DNA from: Massilia aurea
GTDB taxonomy: Bacteria; Pseudomonadota; Gammaproteobacteria; Burkholderiales; Burkholderiaceae_D
DNA length: 64,000 nt
Assembly (NCBI RefSeq): GCF_024753205.1
Contig: NZ_JANUGZ010000005.1
Coordinates: 186,001 to 250,000, forward strand
Direction of reading: 5' to 3'
Below are positions 38,783-46,195 of this stretch, piece after piece (positions within the stretch are counted from its first letter, which is position 1; each line of letters opens with the position of its first letter). The position numbers and the translations under genes were made by a program. The notes below the pieces were generated by a model. The model was not told the DNA's origin and searched no databases. It worked only from the letters and a program-made list of their open reading frames with translations.

Positions 38783-39303
38783 AAGAGTTGCTCGTTTTGC
38801 CCCTTCAAGGGGTGTAAGAATGGTCCGTTTAGATAGAGGTTAACACGTTCGCAAAATTTAGCAATCGCGTCATGCAGTTCGAGGATAGGTGGCTCAATTG
38901 GCTCAACGTAATTAGCTCCCGCAACCGTCCATATGTGCTCATGGGTGTGCGAAGTGATGACAGTCCCGGAGTAGGGAAGCCCCGCAACAATGGCGTTCGT
39001 ATGCGTCTGGTCTGGATTCGTGTCTATCCCGTATGTCCGATAGTTGCGGAGCCAGATTGAGACATAGAAGGCCTCGGGTATCTCGATTTCTGCCGCGCCG
39101 CGTCGCTTAATTGTGCGCCTCCTAAATTGAGCGCGAAAATCTACCTCTTCGGAAATCTCCGAGCCTAGATAACACCTGCTCTCGAACTTAGCCCACCCAG
39201 CTGATTTTTTGCTTGGACTAGGAACCCATTCCATTTCTCGGACAATGGCTTTCTTGAGCGCCATAAACGCTTTTACATCTTCGCAACTCGGCTTAGGATC
39301 CAT
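38779..39303 (-). CDS. DUF6978-like protein, partner of the DUF1828 protein
   Basis: A 174-residue protein with a mixed alpha/beta pattern: WAKFESRCYLGSEISEEVDFRAQFRR, YVSIWLRNYRTYGIDTNPDQTHTN, and TVITSHTHEHIWTVAGANYVEP, including histidines that could bind metal. It resembles DUF6978, which is often encoded next to a DUF1828 protein. Coupled by overlap to the downstream gene. Transcribed with the repressor. Family assignment is from memory and moderate. Confidence 0.55.
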   Translation of the reverse strand: MDPKPSCEDVKAFMALKKAIVREMEWVPSPSKKSAGWAKFESRCYLGSEISEEVDFRAQFRRRTIKRRGAAEIEIPEAFYVSIWLRNYRTYGIDTNPDQTHTNAIVAGLPYSGTVITSHTHEHIWTVAGANYVEPIEPPILELHDAIAKFCERVNLYLNGPFLHPLKGQNEQLL

Positions 39304-39348
39304 CTTATTTCGTTATTATCATGCGGCATCCAGGCGTACCGTAGCGCC

Positions 39349-39690
39349 TTAAGGGGTGACTGGCTTCGCTGCAGCCTGCTTGCAAAGTTCGGGCACAGAT
39401 TCTTTAGGCACCCCTTTTGATTCGAGTACGCGCTCGATCCTAGTGACTTGACCCATGCACTGATCGAAATCCGCTTGGGCATTTGGGTATGGCTTGGGTC
39501 CGCGCCCTCCAATGTTCTCGATCGTTTGGTCCAAATATTCGCCGGCAGCCTTGCGCGCTTTGCAAACCTCGACTGTCACGTCAACTGTCGACATATCTTT
39601 CATCTCCTGATAGTCGAGTGCCACGCACGTTCCCGCCAACGCTGGAATCGAAAGAAGGATGAAGGCGGATCCCGCCACAAGGTTTTTCAT
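39349..39690 (-). CDS. Secreted small prophage protein
   Basis: A 113-residue precursor with a signal peptide (SAFILLSIPALA, cut before GTC). The mature protein is about 95 residues with four cysteines (GTC, VC, QC, LC), enough for two disulfides in the periplasm. No lipobox is present, since T precedes C. I do not recognise it. Position within the repressor operon suggests a function in the lysogen, such as envelope modification or superinfection exclusion. Confidence 0.65.
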   Translation of the reverse strand: MKNLVAGSAFILLSIPALAGTCVALDYQEMKDMSTVDVTVEVCKARKAAGEYLDQTIENIGGRGPKPYPNAQADFDQCMGQVTRIERVLESKGVPKESVPELCKQAAAKPVTP

Positions 39691-39711
39691 GAGCGCTCCT
39701 GGAAATAGAAT

Positions 39712-39984
39712 TTAAAATGGCAAGTCAGGTTCTTCTGGTAAATGCAAGTCGCGCCAGATCAAGTCCGGGGACGCGAGGATATCTGCGGGTGCATGCAGCC
39801 CCCGCACACGGATGCCTGTAGGCGTTTCCCAGTCCGGCGTGATCATCGCGATATTCACTCCCGAAAAGTGTTTGGCAACCCGCTCCAGCACGTCGACCGC
39901 GCGAGGCCCGTCGAACTCCGAGGGGTCAACCTCTGCGGCTACGAAAGTTCCGAGCCAATCGGCGACGGCGAACCTTCTATTCAC
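39712..39984 (-). CDS. Hypothetical protein downstream of the repressor
   Basis: A 90-residue acidic protein beginning MNRRFAVADWLGTFVAAEVDPSEF. Its ATG overlaps the repressor stop by 4 bases, so it is translationally coupled to it. No family is recognised. A role as a modulator of the repressor is possible from the coupling but unsupported otherwise. Confidence 0.65.
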   Translation of the reverse strand: MNRRFAVADWLGTFVAAEVDPSEFDGPRAVDVLERVAKHFSGVNIAMITPDWETPTGIRVRGLHAPADILASPDLIWRDLHLPEEPDLPF

Positions 39985-40760
39985 TTCATCCGCCCAGACA
40001 CTACTCGGCCAGGCTGATAAACGACCTTACCAATGACGTCGGAATCCGGTGTGCGGAACGGCTTCGGCTCGAAGGTAGGGTTGAACGAGCGCATGTACCA
40101 CTGTTGGCGCTCGAAGACCATTTGCTTGACGGCGGGCTTGCCTTCGCAGTTCACGGCGTAGACCTCGCCCGACACGAGCTTGCGATCGGCAACGTTGAGC
40201 ACGATGGTGTCACCGTCGGCGAAGACCGGAATCATGCTCAGACCGCGCACCTTGACGGCCAGCAGGCACTGCGGCGCCCAATTTTCGGATTCGACAGCTT
40301 CGCGCGGGATCTGGATCACGCCGCCATCCTCAAACTCGAGGTCGGCTTCAAACCCAGGCACGCCCGCCTCAACGCGCATGGTCACCATCGGCACCGAAAT
40401 CAGGCCACTCGGGTCGGGCTCGTCCAAGGAGACCTGGCTTGCCCGGCGGAGCATCGCGCTGGAGTCGACTGGATCAGCCGGCCCGGCATATCTTCCGATC
40501 TGTTCTGCCAAGGTGGCGCTGAATTCGGCCACAGGCTTGCCGATCAGGTTCGCGAACTTGGTCGCGGCATCGATGTTCAGCGGTATACGGCCGTTCAGAT
40601 ACTGGCTCAGCGAGCTCTGGTTGAATCCGAGCTTTTCGCTGATCGCTTCTTGAGACGAAGGAAGTCCCGCATCGCGCTGGGCTCTCTGCCAGGTGGCGAA
40701 ATGTTGCTTCAGGCGAGCAGCGTCGTCGAGCTGCTCTTGGGTAAGTGGTTGGGCAGGCAT
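39981..40760 (-). CDS. S24-family prophage repressor (LexA/CI-like)
   Basis: A 259-residue repressor. The N-terminal helix-turn-helix is SQEAISEKLGFNQSSLSQYLNGRIPLN (about 36-62). The C-terminal S24 domain has the cleavage-site pair Ala-Gly in RVEAGVPG, the nucleophile serine in GLSMIPVF and the lysine in PAVKQM. RecA-stimulated self-cleavage would induce the prophage. ATG 40760 is used; the longer frame to 40796 runs into the operator. It presumably binds TTAGTCNGACTAA at PL and PR. Confidence 0.92.
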   Translation of the reverse strand: MPAQPLTQEQLDDAARLKQHFATWQRAQRDAGLPSSQEAISEKLGFNQSSLSQYLNGRIPLNIDAATKFANLIGKPVAEFSATLAEQIGRYAGPADPVDSSAMLRRASQVSLDEPDPSGLISVPMVTMRVEAGVPGFEADLEFEDGGVIQIPREAVESENWAPQCLLAVKVRGLSMIPVFADGDTIVLNVADRKLVSGEVYAVNCEGKPAVKQMVFERQQWYMRSFNPTFEPKPFRTPDSDVIGKVVYQPGRVVSGRMK

Positions 40761-40769
40761 GCGCGCGAG

Positions 40770-40796
40770 AATATAAGTGAAACTAATGAAAAGCAA
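40770..40796 (-). promoter_or_regulatory. Candidate PRM promoter of the repressor
   Basis: On the minus strand TTGCTT (40796-40791) and TATATT (40775-40770) are only 15 bases apart, a weak promoter. The operator centred on 40803 abuts its -35 box, the geometry in which bound repressor can activate its own promoter, as lambda CI does at PRM. Confidence 0.5.
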
Positions 40797-40837
40797 TTAG
40801 TCAGACTGTTGACATCAGCTATTAGTCGGACTAATAT
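40797..40837 (+). promoter_or_regulatory. PR promoter and operators
   Basis: TTGACA (40809-40814) and TAATAT (40832-40837) with a 17-base spacer. Operators TTAGTCAGACTG (centre 40803) and TTAGTCGGACTAA (centre 40828) are 25 bases apart, the latter overlapping the -10 box. Transcription would start about at the cro-like ATG (40844). Confidence 0.88.
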
Positions 40838-40843
40838 AGGTGA

Positions 40844-41080
40844 ATGAACTCGATCAAACTCCTCCGGGAACGCCTCGGCGTGACCCAAGAAGCAATGGCC
40901 GCCGGCATCGGTGTCACCCAAGGCAACGTCTCAAATTACGAGCGAGGGCAGCAGATGCCGCCGGAAGTGGCCCGAAAGCTGATCACCTACGCGCACGGCC
41001 TCGGCCACGCGATCACGTTCGACGACGTCTACGGCCCGCTGCCGGCGCTGCCTCGCTGTCGACCCGCTAAAACGAAGTGA
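40844..41080 (+). CDS. Cro-like helix-turn-helix regulator
   Basis: A 78-residue DNA-binding protein with LLRERLGVTQEAMAAGIGVTQGNVSNYERGQ, an HTH_3/YdaS-like fold. It is the first gene from PR, opposite the repressor, the position of Cro. The PR -10 box ends 6 bases before the ATG, so the mRNA has almost no leader; AGGTG just upstream would hardly be transcribed. It presumably competes with the repressor at the TTAGTC operators. Confidence 0.85.
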   Translation: MNSIKLLRERLGVTQEAMAAGIGVTQGNVSNYERGQQMPPEVARKLITYAHGLGHAITFDDVYGPLPALPRCRPAKTK

Positions 41081-41152
41081 TATCGAAGTTTCCATAACTG
41101 CATTGTCGCGCTCAAAAACTTTCCACGCACCATTTGTTTGCAGGAACATCAC

Positions 41153-41593
41153 ATGAACTACAAAGACGCCTTTTACAAGACCGTGCACGACACCCCTGGC
41201 GGCTGTGAGGCGCTGGCCGTGCGCATGGGTTACACCGCCGGCCTGCTGCGCAACAAGGCCAACCCGAACAGCACGACCAACGTGCTGACGATGGACGACG
41301 CATCGCGGGTGATGGAGCTGACGGAGGATTACGCGGTGCTGCACGCGCTGGCGCGCCGCCACGGCTTCGTGTGCACGAAGATCGACGCGCAGCCGGCGAG
41401 CGACATGGCGGTGCTGGAGTCGGTCACGGACATCTGGGGCAGCCTGGGCCAGGTCGGCACCCTCGTGCACACCGCGCTTGCCGACGGCCGCATCGACTCC
41501 AACGAAGTGCAGCACATCGAGAAAGCGATCTTCGTTTCGATCCGCCCGATGATGGAGCTGCTGGCGCGCCTGAATGGGATGGCTGAAAAATGA
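41153..41593 (+). CDS. CII-like phage regulatory protein (Phage_CP76 type)
   Basis: A 146-residue protein, MNYKDAFYKTVHDTPGGCEALAVRMG, with LRNKANPNSTTNVLTMDDASRVMELT, the pattern of the Phage_CP76 'regulatory protein CII' family. The N-terminal part should bind DNA; the C-terminal half is helical. In related phages it influences the lysis-lysogeny decision. AGGA lies 8 bases before ATG 41153. It overlaps the next start by 4 bases. Confidence 0.8.
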   Translation: MNYKDAFYKTVHDTPGGCEALAVRMGYTAGLLRNKANPNSTTNVLTMDDASRVMELTEDYAVLHALARRHGFVCTKIDAQPASDMAVLESVTDIWGSLGQVGTLVHTALADGRIDSNEVQHIEKAIFVSIRPMMELLARLNGMAEK

Positions 41594-42069
41594 TTACCTT
41601 CATTCCAAAACGCGGCAGCGTGGAACTGCGCAACGCCATCCTCGACTGCATTGGCGCCGGCATGCATCGCACGGCCGAGATTGCCAAGCACCTGAACGTG
41701 AAGTCTGATCAAGTCTCGACGCGCCTGGACTACCTGCGCACCCTGGGCCTGATCCACGCGGGGAGGGTTGATGACTCCAAGCGCGGCGGTTTCGTCAACA
41801 ACTGGCAGCTGGGCCCAGGGCCGGGAGATCAAGCCTCGTACGACGCGAAAGACCTGCCGCGCCGCCGCGCCACCGATGAGCGCCGCGTCATCTTGAGTTC
41901 CGCTTATCCGGCCATCGATCGTCGCGACCCGCTGGTGACTGCGCTGTTCGGAGCACCGGCGGCCGAGCGCCGCGCGCAGCAGCAAAGCGCACCGTGCTGC
42001 ACCCGCTGCCACATGGAGCAGGGCACCGGGCACCAGGCCGGCTGCATCGTTGCGATGGTGGCTGCATGA
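41590..42069 (+). CDS. Winged-helix phage protein
   Basis: A 159-residue protein whose residues 8-60 (VELRNAILDCIGAGMHRTAEIAKHLNVKSDQVSTRLDYLRTLGLI) form a winged helix-turn-helix. The C terminus carries CCTRCHMEQGTGHQAGC, a possible zinc site. Probably a DNA-binding regulator or replication accessory. It overlaps both neighbours (ATGA), a single translationally coupled PR operon. Confidence 0.7.
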   Translation: MITFIPKRGSVELRNAILDCIGAGMHRTAEIAKHLNVKSDQVSTRLDYLRTLGLIHAGRVDDSKRGGFVNNWQLGPGPGDQASYDAKDLPRRRATDERRVILSSAYPAIDRRDPLVTALFGAPAAERRAQQQSAPCCTRCHMEQGTGHQAGCIVAMVAA

Positions 42070-42320
42070 CACGAGTTGTCGCCATCCAGAAATGGCTGGG
42101 CCAAGGCGGTGACCCGCTGGCGCCCGAAGCCATTCAATTCACCACACGGCCGGCGAAGAGCTGCCGCGGCTGCCTGTTCCAAAAACAGCACTCATCCATC
42201 TGCAACCGCGCGTGCCAGATCGCCCAGCGCGCCGAACTGGACCACTGCGAGCGCGGCTTCATTTACGTGGAGAAGCCGGTGAACGCGCGCCAGTTTTCGA
42301 TCATCGAGGGGGCGCACTGA
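42066..42320 (+). CDS. Cysteine-rich small phage protein
   Basis: An 84-residue protein with CRGC, CNRAC and a further C in HCERGF, probably one zinc site. The rest is unrecognised. Start and stop overlap the neighbouring genes, which fixes ATG 42066. Confidence 0.65.
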   Translation: MTRVVAIQKWLGQGGDPLAPEAIQFTTRPAKSCRGCLFQKQHSSICNRACQIAQRAELDHCERGFIYVEKPVNARQFSIIEGAH

Positions 42321-43261
42321 TGGCCAACGGTATCGACTGGTTCCGCTGGCACCACGGCAGCGTGAACGATCCGAAGTTCGGCCTGGTCGCCCGGAAGGCT
42401 GCTGCGCGCGTCGGTGACGTGATCGCCGTATGGGCACTGATCCTCGAGCAGGCCAGCGCGAACACTGAGCGCGGCCTGTTCGGCGCAATCGACTGCGAGG
42501 CAACCGACTTCCTGCTCGGCGCCGACGACGGCACCACGGCCCGCATCTTGGAAGCGATGCAGGGCCGCGCGCTGGTCGATGGCGAACGCGTCACCCGATG
42601 GGAAGAGCGTCAGCCAAAGCGTGAGCGCGTGGACACAACGGCTGCAGAGCGCAAGCGTCAACAACGTGAGCGTGACAGTGCAAACACTGGTGCTGATGCT
42701 GGTGTCACGTCAGGTCACGCCATGTCACGCCAAGTCACGCCTAGAGAAGAGGAGAGAAGAGAAGAGAAGAACAACGACGACAGCGCGAGCGCTGCGGCTG
42801 GCGCCGATGTCGTCGTCGTCGATCCTGACCCTGCCGAGCCCGACAGCCCACGAGCCGCCGCGATGCCGCCTCGCGAAGACCTGCCGGAAAGCACTGACCC
42901 TGCGGTCGTCCTGTCGGTGGCTCTGCGCAAGCTGGGCGTCAACGCGACGTTCACGCATCCGACCGTGCAGGACTGGTCGACCCGCAAGGTCCCGATGGCG
43001 GTGCTGCACGCCGCCGTTGCCACGGCCCGCGAGCAGAAGGGCCCCGACGCCAAGATCCCGCCGAACTACCTGGTCCGCATCGTCGAGGATCTGCTCAACC
43101 CGCCGCCGGCAGCGCAGGGATACGGCAAGCCGCCCGCCGCGCCGATCCAGATCCGCAAGCCGCAGGGCAATGAGCCGAAAGGCACGGACGAAAGCTACGA
43201 CGAGTGGCAAGCCCGGGTTGACGCGCACGAGGCCGCGCGGCGGAAGGCCCTGAACCCATGA
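42320..43261 (+). CDS. Replication-type phage protein (O-like N terminus)
   Basis: A 313-residue protein. The N-terminal 95 residues (IDWFRWHHGSVNDPKFGLVARKAAARVGDVIAVWALILEQA) are a winged-helix domain seen in phage DnaT/O-type replication proteins. A charged, low-complexity linker follows (about 105-200, including an EERREEK stretch encoded by purine repeats at 42745-42775), then a conserved-looking C-terminal part (about 200-265). No helicase motifs are present, so it may be a helicase loader or origin binder. Starts in the previous stop (TGATG). Confidence 0.7.
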   Translation: MANGIDWFRWHHGSVNDPKFGLVARKAAARVGDVIAVWALILEQASANTERGLFGAIDCEATDFLLGADDGTTARILEAMQGRALVDGERVTRWEERQPKRERVDTTAAERKRQQRERDSANTGADAGVTSGHAMSRQVTPREEERREEKNNDDSASAAAGADVVVVDPDPAEPDSPRAAAMPPREDLPESTDPAVVLSVALRKLGVNATFTHPTVQDWSTRKVPMAVLHAAVATAREQKGPDAKIPPNYLVRIVEDLLNPPPAAQGYGKPPAAPIQIRKPQGNEPKGTDESYDEWQARVDAHEAARRKALNP

Positions 43262-44007
43262 CCACGAACACCACTGGAGGCAACATGCTGACCCTGCAAA
43301 ACCCTGGCGCTGCCGAAACGACGATGTCAAGCCGCGAGATCGCTGACCTGGTCGAGAAGCGGCACGACAACGTGCTTCGGACCGTCGAAACCTTGGCAGC
43401 GCGTGGCGCGATCACACTCCCTCAATTTGAGGAAGTCTCGAGCGACGGCCCGGGCCCGCGCGCCATCGGCCAATACCGGATCGGCAAGCGCGATTCGTAC
43501 GTGGTGGTCGCGCAGCTGTCGCCCGAGTTCACCGCTCGCCTGGTCGACCGTTGGCAAGAGCTGGAAGCGCAGGCGCAGGCGCTGGCCGTCCCGCAGTCGT
43601 TCGCCGCGGCGCTGCGTCTGGCCGCCGAGCAGCAGGATGTGATCGACGCGCAGGCCGCCCAGCTCGCCGCTGCAGCGCCGGCCTTGGACTTCGTCGAGCG
43701 TTACGCCGACTCGACCGGCACGAAGAGCTTCCGCCAGGTGGCCAAGCTGCTCGGAGTGAAAGAGCCGGAATTCCGCCGGTTCCTGCACAGCCAGAAGATC
43801 ATGTACCCGCTGGGAGGGGAGTGGACCCCGCATGCGCATCACATCGACGCCGGCCGTTTCTGCGTCAAGGCCGGCACGGCGCAGGTCAGCGGGCACGCCT
43901 ACAACGCCGCTCGCTTCACTCCGAAGGGCGTGACCTGGATTGCGGGCGAGTGGGCAAAGCACCAGGTGGCGCTGCGCCAGCGCGCGGGCGCCGAGGTGGC
44001 CGCATGA
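43258..44007 (+). CDS. Rha-type / KilAC-domain antirepressor
   Basis: A 249-residue protein. The N-terminal part (MSSREIADLVEKRHDNVLRTVETL) is the Rha/Bro-like DNA-binding domain; residues about 130-240 (YADSTGTKSFRQVAKLLGVKEPEFRRFLHSQKIMY) form a KilAC (ANT) domain. Such proteins act as antirepressors or modulators of lysogeny. ATG 43258 overlaps the previous stop; ATG 43285 is an alternative. A long alanine/glutamine helix links the two parts. Confidence 0.85.
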   Translation: MTTNTTGGNMLTLQNPGAAETTMSSREIADLVEKRHDNVLRTVETLAARGAITLPQFEEVSSDGPGPRAIGQYRIGKRDSYVVVAQLSPEFTARLVDRWQELEAQAQALAVPQSFAAALRLAAEQQDVIDAQAAQLAAAAPALDFVERYADSTGTKSFRQVAKLLGVKEPEFRRFLHSQKIMYPLGGEWTPHAHHIDAGRFCVKAGTAQVSGHAYNAARFTPKGVTWIAGEWAKHQVALRQRAGAEVAA

Positions 44008-44738
44008 TGCCGGTGACCCTGATGCTGGGCGACTGCCTGGAGCGCATGCGCGAGATCGAGAGCGGTACCGTCGACCTGGTGCTGGCCGATCTGCCATACG
44101 GCACCACGCGCTGCTCCTGGGATTCGATCATCCCCCTGGCGCCGCTGTGGGAGCAGTACTGCCGCGTGCTCAAGAAGCGAGGCGCAGTACTGCTCACCGC
44201 GATGCAGCCGTTCACCAGCACGCTGGTCATGAGCAAGCCCGACTGGTTCCGGTACGACTGGGTGTGGGAGAAGGGTAACGCGACCGGTTTCCTGAATGCG
44301 AAGAAGCAGCCGCTGCGCGCGCACGAGTCGGTGCTGGTGTTCTGCGCTGGCCAGCCGACATACAACCCGCAGTTCACGCAGGGCCACGCCCGGAAGAAGA
44401 CGTCGCGGCGCACGGTCAACAGCGAATGCTACGGGAAGGCGATCAAGCTGACGGAATACGACTCGACCAGCCGCTACCCGCGCAGCGTGCAACCGTTCTC
44501 CAGCGATAAGCAGCGAGGCAACTACCACCCGACCCAGAAGCCCGTCGCGCTGATGGACTACCTGGTGCGCACCTATTCGAACCCGGGCGACGTGGTGCTG
44601 GACAACGCGATGGGTAGCGGTACCGCCGGCGTGGCCTGCCGCAATACGGGGCGCACGTTCATCGGCATCGAGCAGGACCCTGTGCACTTCGCCACCGCCC
44701 AGCAACGCATCTTGCTGCCATGGGAGCTCGCCGCATGA
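44004..44738 (+). CDS. DNA methyltransferase (N4-cytosine/N6-adenine type)
   Basis: A 244-residue enzyme with the catalytic DLPYG (a D/N-PP-Y variant, residues about 29-33) preceding the SAM-binding DNAMGSGTAGVAC (about 196-208), the order of a beta-class methyltransferase. It would methylate a specific phage or host sequence, probably to evade restriction. No partner endonuclease is encoded nearby. The target cannot be read from sequence. It overlaps both neighbours by 4 bases. Confidence 0.88.
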   Translation: MMPVTLMLGDCLERMREIESGTVDLVLADLPYGTTRCSWDSIIPLAPLWEQYCRVLKKRGAVLLTAMQPFTSTLVMSKPDWFRYDWVWEKGNATGFLNAKKQPLRAHESVLVFCAGQPTYNPQFTQGHARKKTSRRTVNSECYGKAIKLTEYDSTSRYPRSVQPFSSDKQRGNYHPTQKPVALMDYLVRTYSNPGDVVLDNAMGSGTAGVACRNTGRTFIGIEQDPVHFATAQQRILLPWELAA

Positions 44739-44956
44739 CCACCGCCCACGACCCCTGCGCCATGTGCGAGCGATTCAAGGCGACGTTGCGCACCGACCTG
44801 GCGCCCGGCTATGGCTGGTGCACGGCATGGGACCGCGCAACCCCGTGGAACGGCCAGATCGGCGTGCTGTTCAAGGAAGCGCGCGACCGGGCGCCGCGTG
44901 CGCGGTATGTGGCGCAGCAGCAGGCCATCGACGAAAAACAGAAAGAGGCAGCATGA
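44735..44956 (+). CDS. Small protein between two methyltransferase genes
   Basis: A 73-residue protein with CAMCERF near the start and a third C in GWCTAWD. The C-terminal half is a charged helix (FKEARDRAPRARYVAQQQAIDEKQKE). Overlaps the genes on both sides (ATGA), so it is made with the methyltransferases; whether it modifies them is unknown. Confidence 0.6.
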   Translation: MTTAHDPCAMCERFKATLRTDLAPGYGWCTAWDRATPWNGQIGVLFKEARDRAPRARYVAQQQAIDEKQKEAA

Positions 44957-45873
44957 AAGCAATCGACCTATTCGCTGGCGCTGGCGGCTTCAGCACGGGC
45001 GCCAGCATGGCCGGCGTCGACGTCGTGTGGGCCGCGAACCACTGGCCGGCAGCCGTGGCGATCCACGAGCAGAACCACCCGGGCGCCGCGCACCTGTGCC
45101 AGGACCTGCAGCAGGCCAACTGGCGCGACGTGCCTGCGCACGACATCCTGCTCGCATCGCCGTGCTGCCAGGGGCACAGCAAGGCGCGCGGCAAGGCCAA
45201 CGGCAACCCGCAGCACGACGCCAGCCGTTCGACCGCTTGGGCCGTCGTGTCGGCCGCCGAGTACCACCGCCCGGCCTTCGCTGTCATCGAGAACGTGCCC
45301 GAGTTCACGCGCTGGGCGCTGTACCCGGCCTGGTGCGCCGCGATGGACGCGCTGGGCTACGCGCTGACGCCGATGATCGTCGACGCGGCCGATCACGGCA
45401 CGCCGCAGCACCGCGAGCGTTTGTTCATCGTCGCTGCGCGCGCCGCGCATCCGCTGATGATCAGCCTGGAGAAGCGCGCACACGTGCCGGCCAGCAGCTT
45501 CATCGACTTTGGCGCCGGGAGCTGGCAACCGATCGAGAAGCCCGGCCGCGCCGCAGCGACATTGCGCCGCGTGCAGGCGGGCCGTCGCGCGCACGGCGAC
45601 CGCTTCGTGATGCCGTACTACGGAGGCGGATCGGGCCTGACCGGGCGATGCCTGAACCGGCCACTCGGCACCGTCACCACGCGGGACCGCTGGGGCGTTG
45701 TCGACGGCGATCGCACACGCATGCTCACCGCGCAGGAGTGCCGCGCGGCGATGGGATTCCCTGACACCTACATCCTGCCCGCCAAGCATACCGACGCCGT
45801 GCACATGCTCGGTAACGCCGTGTGCCCGCCAGCCGCGCGCGACGTCATCACCGCGATGCTGAAGGCCGCGTGA
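44953..45873 (+). CDS. DNA (cytosine-5-)-methyltransferase
   Basis: A 306-residue C5-methyltransferase with motif I DLFAGAGGFSTG, motif IV SPCCQGHS with the catalytic cysteine, motif VI ENV and motif VIII QHRERLF, then RPLGTVTTRDRWGVV and the C-terminal GNAVCPP. The usual PCQ is PCC, with Q following, so the catalytic loop is slightly altered. Small target-recognition region. A second self-protective methyltransferase of the phage. Confidence 0.92.
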   Translation: MKAIDLFAGAGGFSTGASMAGVDVVWAANHWPAAVAIHEQNHPGAAHLCQDLQQANWRDVPAHDILLASPCCQGHSKARGKANGNPQHDASRSTAWAVVSAAEYHRPAFAVIENVPEFTRWALYPAWCAAMDALGYALTPMIVDAADHGTPQHRERLFIVAARAAHPLMISLEKRAHVPASSFIDFGAGSWQPIEKPGRAAATLRRVQAGRRAHGDRFVMPYYGGGSGLTGRCLNRPLGTVTTRDRWGVVDGDRTRMLTAQECRAAMGFPDTYILPAKHTDAVHMLGNAVCPPAARDVITAMLKAA

Positions 45874-45899
45874 TGCTATCAAGTGTCCAAGTGAATCAC

Positions 45900-46163
45900 T
45901 CAGCCCGACAGTCTCGGCATTCGTCTGCCACGAACCACCGACTTTGCAATTTCAATTGCCGCAGTTTTTGCATCAGCAGGGTCTTTGTAGGCTTCGCCAA
46001 CCACGCCAAAGATCGTTTGCACGCCTGGTCTGCGAACACGGAAGTATCCGACGGATCTGTCCCTAAAAGTGCGGTGCGGGGCTGTTGCCCACTCGATCAG
46101 ATGGCCGTCATACATGCCGTCAATGGAGTACATCAGATTTCGTCCGTACTCAACCCTGCCCAT
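45900..46163 (-). CDS. Hypothetical protein, reverse strand
   Basis: An 87-residue protein, MGRVEYGRNLMYSIDGMYDG then WATAPHRTFRDRSVGYFRVRRPGVQTIFGVVG. A clear AGGAG stands 7 bases before ATG 46163, so I consider it real although it runs against the PR operon. GTG 46166 is possible. No family is recognised. A cargo gene expressed separately is likely. Confidence 0.65.
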   Translation of the reverse strand: MGRVEYGRNLMYSIDGMYDGHLIEWATAPHRTFRDRSVGYFRVRRPGVQTIFGVVGEAYKDPADAKTAAIEIAKSVVRGRRMPRLSG

Positions 46164-46195
46164 CACTATTCTCCTAAATGCGAAGGAATCGTAGC

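Noticed and set aside
44720..45764. A long Arg-rich frame overlapping the C5 methyltransferase
   Set aside because: Alternative-frame shadow of the methyltransferase; the true frame has all ten-motif landmarks.
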